This document shows positions 1-12,000 of a stretch of DNA of 64,000 bases, piece after piece (position 1 is the stretch's first letter; each line of letters begins with the position of its first letter). Both the position numbers and the translations under genes were made by a program. This DNA is from Cryptomeria japonica (lineage: Eukaryota; Streptophyta; Pinopsida; Cupressales; Cupressaceae). Under the pieces are notes generated by a model that was not told where the DNA came from, ran no database searches, and was given only the letters and a program-made list of their open reading frames with translations. The stretch covers positions 569,737,152 through 569,801,151 of the forward strand of contig NC_081410.1 of NCBI RefSeq assembly GCF_030272615.1, read 5' to 3'.

Positions 1-2047
1 AAGGTGCTCTGGAAACTGGCTCGGCTCCTGGTACTAGGTCTATATGAAAATCAATCTCTCTGCGGGGAGGCATTCCCGGTAACTCTGAAGGAAATACATC
101 TGAATATCCCTTAAGGATAGGATGGTCATCGAGCGATGTTTCTTTTTCCTCCTCTTCCCCTCTGTCACTGATCGTGATAGCAAAAAGTTGACATCCCTTC
201 CGCATGCTCCACTTAAGCTGCATTGCAGAGATCATATGAAGAGACACGAGCCTTTGAATCCCGGTGATAACTATGGGCAAACCATGATCATCCTCACACT
301 CGATCCTTTTCAGGCGGCAATCCATCTTGGCTTTGTGGGCATAAAGCCAATCCATGCCAAGTACGATTCGGTAAGATCCAAGTGGAGTCACTCTAAGGTC
401 TACTAAAGTGGCTGCCTTGCCAATCTGTAGCTGACATGCCCTAACCTCTGATTCCACTGACACTCTAGCCCCTGAAGCTAATTCCACTTCCCAACTGACA
501 TCTTGCCTAGTTGCCACTAGCCCGCAACGCTCCACAACCGATGGAGATATAAAGGAGTCAGTAGCTCCCGAATCAAACAAAATAGATACATTGTTACCTT
601 TGATTATACCTATGGATTCGATAACCATGGCCTGATGCTCAGCCTGGCAATTGTCAACTGCTGCGAATACTCTATGGGACCTGCCCATATCACCAACTGT
701 CGGCTCTGAAGCGGCCATCCGCTGACTCCCTGCTACCTGTCCCTGAGGGCAATCCCTCACCACATGCCCCATGGCTGCACATGTAAAGCAAGCACCCCGT
801 GCCTGGAAATGGGCACCCTGAGGCCTAGAGAAGGCCTGACCTCCTGTCCTACTGGATCCGCTGTACCCACCCCTGGAGGACTACTGAGTCCTCGTCGGCT
901 GTGTGTACTGCCCTTGTGCTCTCTGATCACGTTTCTATCCCTGAGTCTGCCACTGTTTGGGCTTGGAGCCCTACTGATACTGTGGAGGCTTCTGCCTCTG
1001 GTTCTGTGGTGTCTGTTGTGGAGGAGGGGGTTTGGAGAACCCCTGAGAATCTCGGTTGTTCCCTTTCCAATGTGGTTTCTGGAATCCATAAGTCTGAGGT
1101 TCAGGATTTCAGTTCTGAAACCGATCCCTATTGTCTTGTGGTCTAACCTGAATTTCCTCGGCAATCAGTGCCTTCTCTACAGCAACCCGAAGGCTCTTTG
1201 GGGCGGACATCCTAACAAGCCCGGCTATACCGGCATTTAATCCCCTGATGAAGCGGTTTACAAGAAGTTTCTCATCCTTTAGATAATCTACATATGGCAA
1301 CAACTCAAAGAATTTACTCTCATACTGGGTTACTGACAAGCCTTTTTGTTGGAGATCATGAAATTCATCTATACGACGCTGCCTAAAGTGTTCTGATAGG
1401 TACCTCTCACGGAACCTCTCTATGAATATCTCCCAAGTGAGTGTATCAGGAACTAATCCGCATTTGTACTCTTCCTGTCTCCACCAAGTGGAGGCTGTCC
1501 CTCTCAGAAGATGAACTGCAACACGTGCTTTCAAGTTGCTCTCATAAGAACGCAACGCAAAACACCTCTCAAGACTCAAAAGCCATGCCTCGGCCTCTAC
1601 TCCATCTGTAGAACCTCCGAAGGATGGTGGTTGGAGGCGTGTGACCTCCCTGATGAGATCCCCTGGATTTCGATGACCTCTCTCAAAATAAACTGGTTCC
1701 ACCGATGGAGGTGGTCCTGGCATATGCACTGACTCTGGCTCATTTCCACCTTGACTCTCTACAGGAATCGGAGCTGGGCTCCTGCTTTGCTCCCTATCAA
1801 TAGATCTATGACTCCCAGAGTCATGACTCCTAACCTGAGGGTTCTTTGCTGGGATCCTTTCCTGAACAATGCCAATAAGATTCTGAATGGCTGCTAAGAG
1901 GTCTCGGTTAGGTTCATTTGGCTGTTCGGGAGGTGCTTCTGGGTTCTCCTCTAGAACCGATGCCTCCCTCTCTACCTCATCGCATGCTATGCGCACACGT
2001 TTAGGACCCCGTCCGTGCTTGCGAGCTTGTCGCGTCATCGGAGGCAT
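1..2047 (-). pseudogene. chromovirus gag - zinc knuckle - protease - RT start, with premature stops
   Basis: Would encode the capsid/nucleocapsid precursor and the start of the pol enzymes. The gag part (312 codons, ATG at 2047) contains a retrotransposon gag domain with the segment ASTWWRQEE, followed by a basic, Q/P-rich stretch. The frame stays open in phase through a CCHC knuckle (CFTCAAMGHVVRDC, about 734-775) and a protease active site (DSGATDSF, about 548-575). It ends at the window edge in the typical pre-RT segment (GYSDVFPSELPGMPP and following). Four in-frame stops lie between gag and the knuckle: TGA at 1109-1111 and three TAG further on. All are one C-to-T step from CGA or CAG, so the ancestor had one continuous gag-pol frame. 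Not functional as it stands. Confidence 0.85.
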
Positions 2048-2188
2048 CCTAAGAGGAAATAAGGCAAGACAATTAATTTATTTCTTTTAGAATAAATTCA
2101 ATTAAATTCAAAAAATCAATTTAACAAAATAATTTTAAATATTCTAAGGTGAAACGTAAGTGAGTAAGGTTCCTAGTGTGGAAACCTC

Positions 2189-2200
2189 GCTCTGATACCA
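2189..2200 (-). other. primer binding site, initiator tRNA-Met
   Basis: On the minus strand the sequence reads TGGTATCAGAGC, the classical complement of the 3' end of plant initiator tRNA-Met. It sits 3 nt from the LTR end at 2204. Reverse transcription of the chromovirus would be primed here. Confidence 0.9.
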
Positions 2201-2609
2201 AAATGTGTCATGCCCAAAATTTAGGGCAAAAACGGAACGATTTTTTTTTAAAATACTAATTAATTAACAAGTTCACTCACACGACAAGCGTTAATGAAAT
2301 TTCCATAATTATAATCGAGCTAATTCTGAAACGAACCAAGCATCGGTAATTTGTTTAATTCTAAATTGCGGAAAAACTAACTCGTTTAATTTTATCTCCA
2401 CGAGATACCTAGTCATTAGGTTTATTAAATCAATCAAGCTAAAGGAATAGGAGGGGAATAATTAATTTAATATCCAATATGACTATATAGTCTAATCAAC
2501 CTTTTTTTTTAAATTTCTCTTTATTACTTACTCCAAATTTTAACCAGAATTATATAAATATATATATATATATATTTATAATTAAATACTTACTTCAAAT
2601 TATGACCAA

Positions 2610-2613
<4 letters not shown>

Positions 2614-2677
<64 letters not shown>
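2614..2677. repeat. (TA)n microsatellite
   Basis: About 64 bases of uninterrupted alternating TA inside the chromovirus LTR. Shorter TA runs occur near 2559-2576, 3200-3225 and 3277-3293. Confidence 0.95.
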
Positions 2678-2680
<3 letters not shown>

Positions 2681-2940
2681 AATTCTTTTTCAAAAGCACA
2701 ATAACTTTCTAAATATTAATCAATATTTCTCCAACCCTATTTAGGGTTCTATTTTCTTATATATATATTTACAATTCTAATTATCATATCATTTTTAAAT
2801 TCCTTTGCCCTAGCCCCACCCGGGCTAGGGTTTAATCCATATATTTTTTTAACAGAGAATCTTTTTGTTGGGCCAAAACCCCAAGGCGACCATGATTTTT
2901 GTGCAGGTTACGGAAGTGGAGGTGGGGAGAGCCGTGGTGC

Positions 2941-3140
2941 CACTGTGTGGGCGCACAGTGGGCGCCGCGGCACCACTGTGCGTCCACACAGTGGGCGCCG
3001 CTAGCGGCTCCCCCACTGTGTGGCCACACAGTGGCGGCCGCGGCCATCCACTGTGTGTCCACACAGTGGGGGCCGAAGCAGCTCCACTGTGTGTGCACAC
3101 AGTGGGCGCCGTGCGGCCCTCACTATGCGTACACACAGTG
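2941..3140. repeat. array of six 20-bp near-palindromes, about 36-bp period, in the LTR
   Basis: Units at 2941-2960, 2974-2993, 3014-3033, 3049-3068, 3085-3104 and 3121-3140 have the form CACTGTGTG-NN-CACACAGTG. Units 3, 4 and 5 have perfect 9-bp arms, units 1 and 2 have one mismatch, and unit 6 has two. Spacers are GC-rich and contain GGCGCCG-like sequence. The array stands out from AT-rich surroundings and keeps frames open on both strands by repetition only. Confidence 0.9.
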
Positions 3141-3207
3141 GGCTCCGCGTGGACCCAAAAACAACTCCCCTTTTTTTTTTTTTAATTTATTTAAAAAATA
3201 TATATAT

Positions 3208-3239
<32 letters not shown>

Positions 3240-5859
3240 AATTTATAATCATAGTTAAAAGGGTGAAAATATTCCTATATATATATATATATATTTAAAA
3301 AGATTTACATGCAACAATTTTAAATTAATATAACAAAGGAAAAGCATTAAGTTAATTCAGAAACATATATATATATATATAAGTGTTTTTTAAACAACAC
3401 TAACTAAAAATACAATTTAGAAATACATTTTAAGAAATACAATATACTTCTCTAGAATAAAAAGATTCATTGATTTTTCCTCTAATAAAATATTACATAA
3501 AACATCTTTTTTCTTTAAAATACTTAAGATCTTTCAGCATAAATAAACTCCTATTTTGCCACAAGTAAAATATAGATAAAATTTAAATGAAATCTATTCC
3601 TTTTTTTTCCATAATACAAAGAGGCTTTTGCATGCAACTCAAAATAACTTTTCTTTTACTAAAAACTAGAAGTAGAAATAAAACAAGCTTTTTTTTTTTT
3701 TTTTTACAACTCTAAGATATTCTACCAATTTACAAGATGTTTCTTTGTATAGCCACAACAATAAAACTTCAAGTCTATTTTCAAGAATTACAACTTGCTT
3801 CTCTTTTCTATGAATGAGGCATACTTTTATAACAAATTTAAATAAATATCTGCAATTGAATTTAAGTATCTTCAATAATAATCTTCTGTGTCTTTTTCAT
3901 GATTCCTATTCTCTTTTCTCCTGACTTTCCTGCATAATAGAAAACACAAATATGACCACGGAGTGGTCACCTCCCAGCCTAGGCTAACTGGTAGCCACCC
4001 CCGAGCTCAGAGAACCAATTCCTAGACGGGTAACAAACAGGCAAACACATAGAAAGCAAATGCATACAGATTTTCCAGACACATTCCCAACTTGGCTTTC
4101 ACAGCACCACACTTTGGTGATGAACATTTTCAAAGGGTGGTAGTGGTCCAATACCCTGAGGAGAACTGCGAGTATGAAATAAACAAGAAGCCACCTCATG
4201 GCATAATAATAATATCAAGAATCTCAACCCCTTATCCCTTATGCCCCCCAAAGGCATTCTAGCCTTATATCCCTCCTTATGACCCCCATTGCACAAACAG
4301 GCCATGCGGCAAGGGTCACACAAAGATCCCTTGTGATCGCTCTCAAAGAGAGTCTCTCACTCGAGGGTTTGTCACTACTACCACCCTCAAGATCCTTTTC
4401 TCTCCCAAGAGTAAGAGGTCTTGAGAAAACTCCCAAAACACAAACAAATCATAAAGCAAAAATACCAAAAGATTTTCTAACATAAATTTTCAAGAACACA
4501 GATTTCTTACACCAACAAACTTCTAGACATAAACAAGAAGAAGACATTTAAAAAGAATAACTGAAACCAACCTTAATCTGCCCAAAGGTATTATGATATT
4601 TGATGAAGAGCTGTCCAATCCACGAATCTCTTTCCTTCTACCCTTAATCAATTTTTCTATTCCATCCCATTATTTTCTTTTCAAATTTACTTCTGTCTCC
4701 AAAAATGGAGAGTGGGTGATTACCCTCCAATTCTCAAAAATCTTGCTTAAGAAGCTCACTCTCAGAGTTCTCACAGGTTTCTAAAAACCAAAAAGGAAAG
4801 AAAGCAAAAATGCAAAAAGACTCTCATTCCAAAAGGAAAAATATTGATTAGATTTAACTTCTAATTTTCAATTTTCGCTCAACTCAAAAAAGCCAATTTT
4901 TAAAGCGTTAAAAAGATCATTATAAAGTAGAAACTTGCCTAAAATTACCCCTAACCCCTGGGTATACCTTATGGGATTTAGGAAACCCTATTAAACTACC
5001 CCTGGGTGTTCATTTAACCCATTTTAAACCCCTCTGAAGTTTATTTTCGGGTCAAACATAAGTTGACCACCCCAAATATTATATTCCCAAAGTATTTATG
5101 ACAACACATTATTTTATTTAAGAAAAACTATAATTAAACACTTTCCCACCAAGAGACAAAATAAAACATTTAAATTTAAATCCACACATGTCAAGTGACA
5201 CAAATAAAACATTTTTACAAAAATAAAACATGAAGTTGTCTCTTGTGGTTTTTTACACAATAAATTTAAATAACACTTAACACTCATGCAGCATATACTG
5301 TTACGAATAAAATACAACACAAACGGGGTGTTGTCTCTCCAAATAGACAAACCCTGGCTTACGAACATACATAAGTCTAGGTTTGATTCTCCGTAATTTT
5401 CCATGGTCACATGGTAAATTTCCTGCGCATCTCAATTTACACATTAGTACTTCCAAATATCCATATATAATATAATTCAATAATATAACAATAGACATCA
5501 TTACTTGCATACAATTTTCATCTGCACAGATTGAATACATCTTTTATCAAGCAGTTTCAAATAAGCAATTTCATCCCAATTCACATAAACTAAACATACA
5601 TCATAGTTCTATATTCAGAGTGAAGTCTTGCAAATTCAATAACGACATCTATCATTGCAATATCATCCTATCTAACAATCATCTAGTGTTCTATCTCATA
5701 AAGCATGTAAGTAAATCATCAAATCATAGCAATGTTATCCAAATCTTGAAATCATATAAGTTCTAAGTCTCAAAATGCATCAAAATAAAGTATCCATAAT
5801 AGTCTAAATGCAAAATCCACTGAATGTCAGACTGAGTCGAGGTGAGGCCTCACAGTATC

Positions 5860-6780
5860 AGTATACCAAGTTTCTGTACACTTTGTAAGCAAAATGAGGA
5901 GACAATAAATCATATTCTCTGTCATTGCCCCTTCTCAGCTGATGTTTGGGGAAGTTGCCTGGATCAATTCAATATCAGTTGGAGCTTCCCCAACTAGATT
6001 CAAGAGATTTTCAAGTCATGGCATCATCCTTCAAAAAATAGAACTACTACCTTTCTATGGAGAATTTCTTTACCACACATGTGCTGGGGTATATGGAAAG
6101 AGAGAAATGACAGGATTTTCAGAGAAAAGTACACTAAGGCTAACATTGTGTTTGAAAAAATAAGAAGAAGAATAGTGGAAAATATGAATATTATAGGTGG
6201 TATTGATAATCCTAACACTAAGGAGGATCAATTTGTCTATAAAAAATGGAGATTAAAAGCTCAAGAGAGTATCTAGAGCAACCCTAGAGAGGGAGTGATA
6301 TGGACCAGCCCACCTAGGGGATGGATGAAAATCAATTTTGATGGGGCCTCTAAGGGAAACCCGAGGGTTGCAGGATGTGGAGTGGTCCTAAGGGATGAAT
6401 GGGGAATATGTAAAATCATAAAATATATTCCTATAGGAAAATAGTCCAACCATGTTGCCGAAGCCATGGCAGCTTATCATGGGATCATCCTTGCCAAAGA
6501 AGCCAAATGCACTAAAGTTTGGTGTGAAGGAGACTCCTTAAACATTATCAATTGTTTAAATATGAAATTCCCGCCGTCATGGTTGATTAGTAATGCTATT
6601 AAAGCAACAAGGAAAATCAGCGAAGAGTTTGAAATGTGTGTTTTTACACATGTTTATAGGGAGGCCAACTCATGTGCTGATTGGGCAGCCAACCTAGCTT
6701 GCCAATCAGAAAACATCATCACTAATTATGGTAAAAAGGAGATTGCAAGTGAAATGAAATCCTTACTCAATCAGGACTGA
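5860..6780 (+). pseudogene. LINE ORF2 C-terminus: zf-RVT zinc-binding region and RNase H
   Basis: One reading frame with three in-frame stops. It starts with FCTLCKQNEETINHILCHCP, the Cys/His pattern of the zf-RVT domain that follows plant LINE reverse transcriptases. After two stops it enters an RNase H domain (RVT_3 type): first catalytic Asp in INFDGASKGNP (about 6331-6363), Glu in HVAEAMAAYHG (about 6451-6483), Asp in WCEGDSLNIINC (about 6520-6555) and Asp in SCADWAANLA (about 6670-6699). A stop falls between the first two motifs. The product would cleave the RNA strand during target-primed reverse transcription. All four acidic residues remain, but the frame is broken, so this is a fossil. 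Confidence 0.8.
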
Positions 6781-6876
6781 AGCTATACAAGGAAACGTGG
6801 CACTTTTAATCATTATTTCTAATGACCTTTCCACCTTTTTTGTTGCAGTGCTTGTTTGAAGATAATGAGCTATTAA

Positions 6877-8551
6877 ATAGGTGTCATATCATCATTATTT
6901 GGCACGGATTATGGGCACTCTTATAGAATAACCACAGAAATCAAAGGAAAAGTTATCAAACTGAGAGAAGGTTTTGCAAGGAAGGTGCTGGAAAAATGGG
7001 AGGAAACAAGAAGAGATTTGAACCTACTTCATGCACTGAATGGAGAAAGAATGAAGAAGTATGGAGTATCCTTTAGCAAGGGGCTCAATGTTTTCATGGA
7101 ACGACTGAATGAGAAGGATCCCACAATTACCAGCTACTTCATTAAGAACTAGAAAAATGGAAAAGTTCTGATTGGATCACATATGATGAATGTAGGCAAA
7201 GAAGTTATCGCTGAGGCCATGGGGATGACTACCGAGGGTATGAAATTTTACAGGGATAGAGGGATATCAGATAAGGCTGCAGACAAGTTTCTTGTTACAG
7301 ATGGTGAGAGAAGAAAGATGATCAAAATTGACAACTCCTACCACTCCCCGAAGAGAATTTTCAGGCCATGGAGGTTTGTCTTATTTGCCTCTATTAAATA
7401 TACTACCTTAGATGGTAGGTTTACCAGGGCTTATGGGCATCACTTTGTCCTTCTTAACCATTTTTGTCATGGTGAAAGGGTTAGCCTTCCCTCTTACCTG
7501 GCATGTTCAATGGATCATACTATAAAGGAGATCCAGAAGGACCCTAAAGGTGATCATTCCCTCCACCAGGGGCTCATGGTCCTGGTTTACAAAATGCTAA
7601 AGGGGAAGTGCATTGAAAAGCCTATTAAAGGCAAAAATGCCAGAGATGAGACTATGGAAAGTAAGGATAGTGGTTTCAACTTTGATTCTGAGATCGAGGG
7701 AGAGTTAGAAGAAACTAGCAAAAAAGGGAGGATTAGGGCTAAGAAGAGGAGGATTATTGTGGAATCTGAAATGTCGGACTTTGAAGAAGGCTCAGAAAAA
7801 GAACACTAAAAAGGGTAGAAATTCTAATCTCAATTATGTTCTGGTTGAGTCTGAGGAGGACGATGATGATAATAAGAGGATTGATAGTCAGGACAAAGAC
7901 AGGGAGGGTAACCCGATTAAGGATCATTTGGAAACTGTGGAGACCGTGGATACCACTGGACTGCATAACGAGGAAAAAGGGGGTCAAAGTGATAGTGGTG
8001 ACAAAGATACCATTAAGGGCTTCTGTGAGACCATCACTACTCTGGTGAAGGATATTAATAGCTTGAAAATAGATACACAGGCCATGGCAAAAATTATAGT
8101 TGGTGACAAGCCCTTGGCAAAGCATGTTAAAGAGTTAGTGGCCATTCTGCATAATGCGTAAGCTATTGAATGTATGGTTGGAAAAATATTAGCCATGGAG
8201 ACAAAGGTCAATGAGATGGGAGATAGAAAGGAAATGGACAACAAACTAAAAGATTTTGGCAGCAGAATTGACAAGATGGAGCACAATGTCAAGCAGATTG
8301 CTGATCAAAATTTCCAAATTCTTAAATCTTCAGTGGACAACATGAACATCTTTATCAATAGGTATGAGAACAATGTAGAGAAGGAAGGTGATAAAGAGTA
8401 GGTGAACAAGAAGGGTCATGAAAGGATGACCAGAGCCAACATAAAGACTAAGGTCGACATCGAAGGTCGTGAGCTGGAGGATATGAAGACCTTGACAAAC
8501 AACATGAAACAAATGGTTGTTCACGTTGAGGAGATCCTGAATAGTATTTAG
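6877..8551 (+). pseudogene. unknown protein frame downstream of LINE RNase H, with coiled-coil C-terminus
   Basis: I do not recognise this protein. After the RNase H stop, a frame runs from about 6877 with a TAG at 7150-7152. It continues as a 208-codon open stretch (7183-7809) with a globular N-terminal part (for example GISDKAADKFLVTDGERRKM), then an acidic and basic low-complexity tail. A frameshift near 7790 carries it into the next frame (7757-8161), with stops at 8159 and 8399. The last 170 residues have heptad-like hydrophobic spacing (around DFGSRIDKMEHNVKQIADQN), suggesting a coiled coil. The frame ends at 8551, before a 3' UTR. Its place between RNase H and the LINE tail suggests an extra 3' ORF. 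An independent insertion is the alternative. Confidence 0.55.
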
Positions 8552-8721
8552 TTCCAGTTGTTGTCCTTGGTTCTGTCTCTTTGCTATCTTTTGCTTTCTT
8601 TTTTCTATCTATTCTGAGTTTTATGTAATTAGGTTATGATGTTTTAAGTTGGGCCCATCCGGTGGGTTCATTTTGACTTTTTGAAGTGATGTTTCAAATC
8701 CCTGTTTTTACTTAATCAAAA
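8552..8721 (+). other. probable LINE 3' UTR
   Basis: T-rich non-coding stretch containing GGGCCCATCCGGTGGG and ending TACTTAATCAAAA, a style common at the 3' ends of plant LINEs. There is no long poly(A). Confidence 0.5.
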
Positions 8722-9025
8722 CACATGGGGATATTTTTTGACATGTTCAACTACAATTTCTTGTGTTTCCTCATCCATATCATCTATATCTTGTCCTGCA
8801 TCTTCACAGTATACATCCTCAACCATTTTCTTTGCTAGTTCATATGACTCTAGATGAATTCTAGTATCATCCAATGGATCCATAGCATGGTTCCTAGAAG
8901 CTACTTGCTTGATCCCTCTAACCTTTAAAAAACTAGTAGCATTTTTAAAGATAAGTCACTTCATAGCTTCTAGAGGGGTCAACAATTCTTTGCGACTGTA
9001 AATCCTTATAGCCCTCAAAATACCC
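8722..9025 (-). pseudogene. SPT6-like transcription elongation factor fragment, downstream half
   Basis: Reading minus from the TR-GAG insertion point, the frame gives GILRAIRIYSRKELL, then NATSFLKVRG, then DPLDDTRIHLESYELAKKM and an acidic end with VEHVKKYPHV. This matches the helix-hairpin-helix to pre-S1 part of SPT6 proteins (compare the LDDTRIHPESY-like motif in plant SPT6). SPT6 is a nuclear histone chaperone and elongation factor. One TGA stop (after LEAMK) and loss of both flanks make this a pseudogene. The TSD TACCC (9021-9025) is within the codons that join to the half at 21680-21745. It is cut on the left by the LINE tail. Confidence 0.65.
9021..9025. other. target-site duplication TACCC (left copy)
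   Basis: Five bases directly before the TGTTGTTCACC start of the left LTR. The identical TACCC follows the right LTR at 21680-21684. This proves a single integration event and fixes both ends of the gag-only element. Confidence 0.9.
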
Positions 9026-12000
9026 TGTTGTTCACCAAAAGTGATAACCCAAGAGCACCTGCAAATCTTTCTATGAAATGGCCAATTTCAGTCTACAAAA
9101 CACATTAGGGCTTGGACAACATAACATAGGACCCTAATTGATCCTCCTGCACTTCAAGTTCTGCTAGACCTAGGGGGGGACACCCTTTTGATGCACTAAA
9201 TACAACAATTACAGACACATAACTGCATCAACATTAAGCAAATAGATCATTTCACAAGCTCAATAGGTTAGGAAACATTACAGATTGGCTAGATCTATAC
9301 AAACAATAGGATGAAACAGAGCTTGGAAAGAATGGAACACACACCCCTAAACATAAAGGGAAATAGATTTGTCTTTTAAAATGCTGATCTGAAACCATCC
9401 CCAAATCTGTCAAAGACCAGTGCCTTATTCATTGGGCAAGAGTCACACACACAAAACTACAAAATGTTAATCACAGCTGCAAATTGGTTTTCCTTACAAC
9501 ATATCCCTGCATTAATACCTTGTACTGATGCATTACTCAATCCATTCATAAAATTATCAGATCTGGGACACATTCCATTGTTTATGACTGATTATAGAAT
9601 TTAAACTCTTCATTAAAGAATGCCTACAAACAGTCATACAATCTCCTTGAGATGACAAATTATAAGCCTCCTTGAGGATTCAATTCATAACAATTAAATG
9701 CATACACAGAGACAATATCATGGAAAATTTACTCATGCCTGACACAAGTAAGACCTGCAACTAGAAAACAATCTGTCATCCTGCAATGTAGCCTCTATAC
9801 CCTGAATAGATCCATAGAACTTTACAAGTTTGGGTCAAGAATTTCAGAAAATGGAAGCCATGAAAACTGGAGCACTTCCTCACAGAATTCTGGAACCCTT
9901 ACAACTGAGAAGAATTCGGAATAAAAAGAGGAGAGAAGAAAATCAAATCTGCAACTGAATTGCCAAGTGTTTCCTCTTTAACTGAATTTTGTTCCTATGG
10001 AAACTGCTTCTAAAATATCTCACATTTGTCAAAATTAACTTCATAATCGGATTTCTCACTCCGAAAGCTTTCCGAAAACATATAACACTTTATACTTTGG
10101 CAAAAAATTGAGCCCTGGGCGAATTAATCCTCAACACGGACCCATCATTTAAATTTTTCGAATTTCTCTATAGTTTAAACTATATCATTTAATCATTTTA
10201 AATTTGATTTTTGCCTCCATTTGTGCTCTGACGCCTTGCCACGTGGCAGGGTCTGATTGGCTGATGGGGTCTACTAGGCGCCACCTGGGATGACACCTCA
10301 TCTTTTGCCACTTGTCGGCCACGTCACCACCACTGGGCTGCTTGCTTGTATGCCACGTCATCGCCACTGGGTGCCACCTCACTGAGACCCACCTGCTGGA
10401 CCGCTGACTGTACCCGCCACCTGTGTCCCACGTGGACGGCTCTTGTTCACTTTCGCTATTTCGCGGGGTTTAAACTATGTGCATCTTCTTTCGCGAAATA
10501 GCGCGAGCCGTTGATCTCTCTCGAAATTGCTCGCTCGTTAACCCGACCTTCGTCTGCAAAATTTTGCCTGTTTGCCTCGGGAAGCGTGCCCGCGTGGGGT
10601 TCACTTTGTCTTCATCCAGTCAACTCCTCTTTCACCTCGGGAAGCGTGCTCACGCGTGGGCCCGCCTTGGGCGCCCATAGGCACCTTGTGTCAAAAGCCT
10701 TTTTGGCTTAGACATTATATTACAGCAAGGATTTGCATATAAACATTTAAAAAAAACACTTCCCAGTGCATGTGGGATAATGCGATTAAGCCTGGGACTG
10801 TGTATTTTGAAGATTTCTGAGTTTTTAATGGCGATTTTCAGATTGTTTGTTTTAATACCTTGGGGTTTAACTCCTTTTCCATATGCCACATGTGGGAGGA
10901 GGTTGATCTACAACCATTAACTGCATTAGCTTGAAGATTTTTTACCATGTAGGGAATAATGGCTGTGAGCTTGCCAATGCATTTGTTGGAGGTTTCTTAA
11001 GGCCCCTCCACATTCCAAACACCATGCCTGTCAACAACCAAGCAGAGGGAATGCAAACAAAATGATAAAGTTTTCTTTAAAAACTTATGCCTTCCTCTAC
11101 TACATCCCACACACAGCAGGGACAAATCCTTTGCTTGAGATTTGAAACCCCTTTTCACATGCCACGTAGAGGATTAAAACCATTCACTGTAGTTTGAAAA
11201 AGACTCTTTCATTATACCACACAGGGGATGGCATTACACCTGCTTATTGCATTTGCTTTATGGTTTCAACCTGCCCCTTCACTCACCACGTGAACTGCTG
11301 GGAGGTCTTTGCTGCTGCTCCTTAGTTCTTTCCACTCCATGCAGAGGGGGGTTTATGGCTTTTAACAGCCAGTTGCATTTGCTTGAATGTATTTTGTGCC
11401 TTCCCCATACTTCACATTCTACTAAAGCATTATTTTAAGTTTGTTGTGGCTGCTGTTATTCAATGCCATCCATCATCTGCCATCCATTACCAGTAGAGAA
11501 AGAGAAGGGGGAGGCATGTGAGGAAGAAATCACTGCTGGAGCACTCCAAACACCACGCTAAACTCCATGCACACTGCATTCTTCAAAAGACTCCAGCTGC
11601 TACTTTACCTTCCCTGTCACGCAAAGAGGGGAGTCATGCCAATTGCTATATGAATTTAGTTTTGAAGTTTAACCCCTTTTCATAGGCCACATGAAGGAAG
11701 GAATGCCAAAATTGCATTGGCTGGAAACATCAACACCTTTCTAAACTCCACAATAAAGGGAAAATTCGCCAAGTTCACTTGCCAAGTGCACTTGCTGTAG
11801 CTTGACGGTTTCTATAGCCTCTTCACCAGCCATCACATGAGAGGAGGCCAGCAATGGTTTTCTATTGCTATGCTTCTTTTCTTAACAATTTTACATTGCC
11901 AATTCACAAACCACGTGAGGTTAGATAGATGGCTATACACCAGCCAATTTGCATTTTCATACTTTTTGTTTATGGTAGCCTTTGGTATGTAATCGTCCAA

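Larger units (their letters stand above)
1..5854 (-). mobile_element. Ty3/gypsy chromovirus (Tekay/Del-like), 5' part, truncated by the window edge
   Basis: Minus-strand LTR retrotransposon read from its 5' LTR (right) towards RT, where the window begins. Seen: an LTR with TGTG...CACA termini, a PBS complementary to initiator tRNA-Met, then gag, a CCHC knuckle, an aspartic protease and the first residues of RT. The tRNA-iMet primer and the gag/protease style are those of chromoviruses. The 3' LTR is off the window, so the TSD cannot be checked. Its right edge abuts the zf-RVT part of a LINE, so it probably inserted into that LINE. Confidence 0.85.
2204..5854 (-). repeat. 5' LTR of the chromovirus (about 3.65 kb)
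   Basis: The left boundary is fixed by the adjacent PBS. The right boundary is inferred from the CACA terminus at 5851-5854, which mirrors the TGTG start, and from LINE coding sequence beginning immediately after. No second LTR is in the window, so the right boundary is less sure. The LTR is AT-rich, with a long TA microsatellite and a GC-rich palindrome array inside. I see no real coding region: open frames here are short, repeat-driven or antisense. Confidence 0.7.
5855..8721 (+). mobile_element. LINE (plant L1-type) 3' portion
   Basis: Plus-strand 3' end of a non-LTR retrotransposon. It comprises the zf-RVT region of ORF2, an RNase H domain, a further degenerate reading frame and a 3' UTR ending near TACTTAATCAAAA at about 8709-8721. 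The 5' part (endonuclease, RT) is missing, probably displaced to the left of the chromovirus inserted at 5855. The right end meets an SPT6-like coding fragment on the other strand, taken as the insertion site. No target duplication could be identified because the 5' end is outside the window. Confidence 0.7.

Noticed and set aside
764-1240. 158-codon plus-strand ORF
   Set aside because: Antisense shadow of the chromovirus gag-pol linker, whose minus frame has the CCHC knuckle and protease in phase.
2941-3140. CRISPR-like array
   Set aside because: Plant nuclear context, 20-bp palindromes with short GC-rich spacers inside an LTR, no cas genes; not a CRISPR.
2832-3298. Several overlapping open frames on both strands, rich in repeated HTQW/CTHSGG-like peptides
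   Set aside because: They exist only because a 36-bp palindrome array keeps three frames open; there is no codon signal or homology.
8722-9025. Functional SPT6 exon
   Set aside because: In-frame stop, disruption by two transposons and no flanking exon frames.
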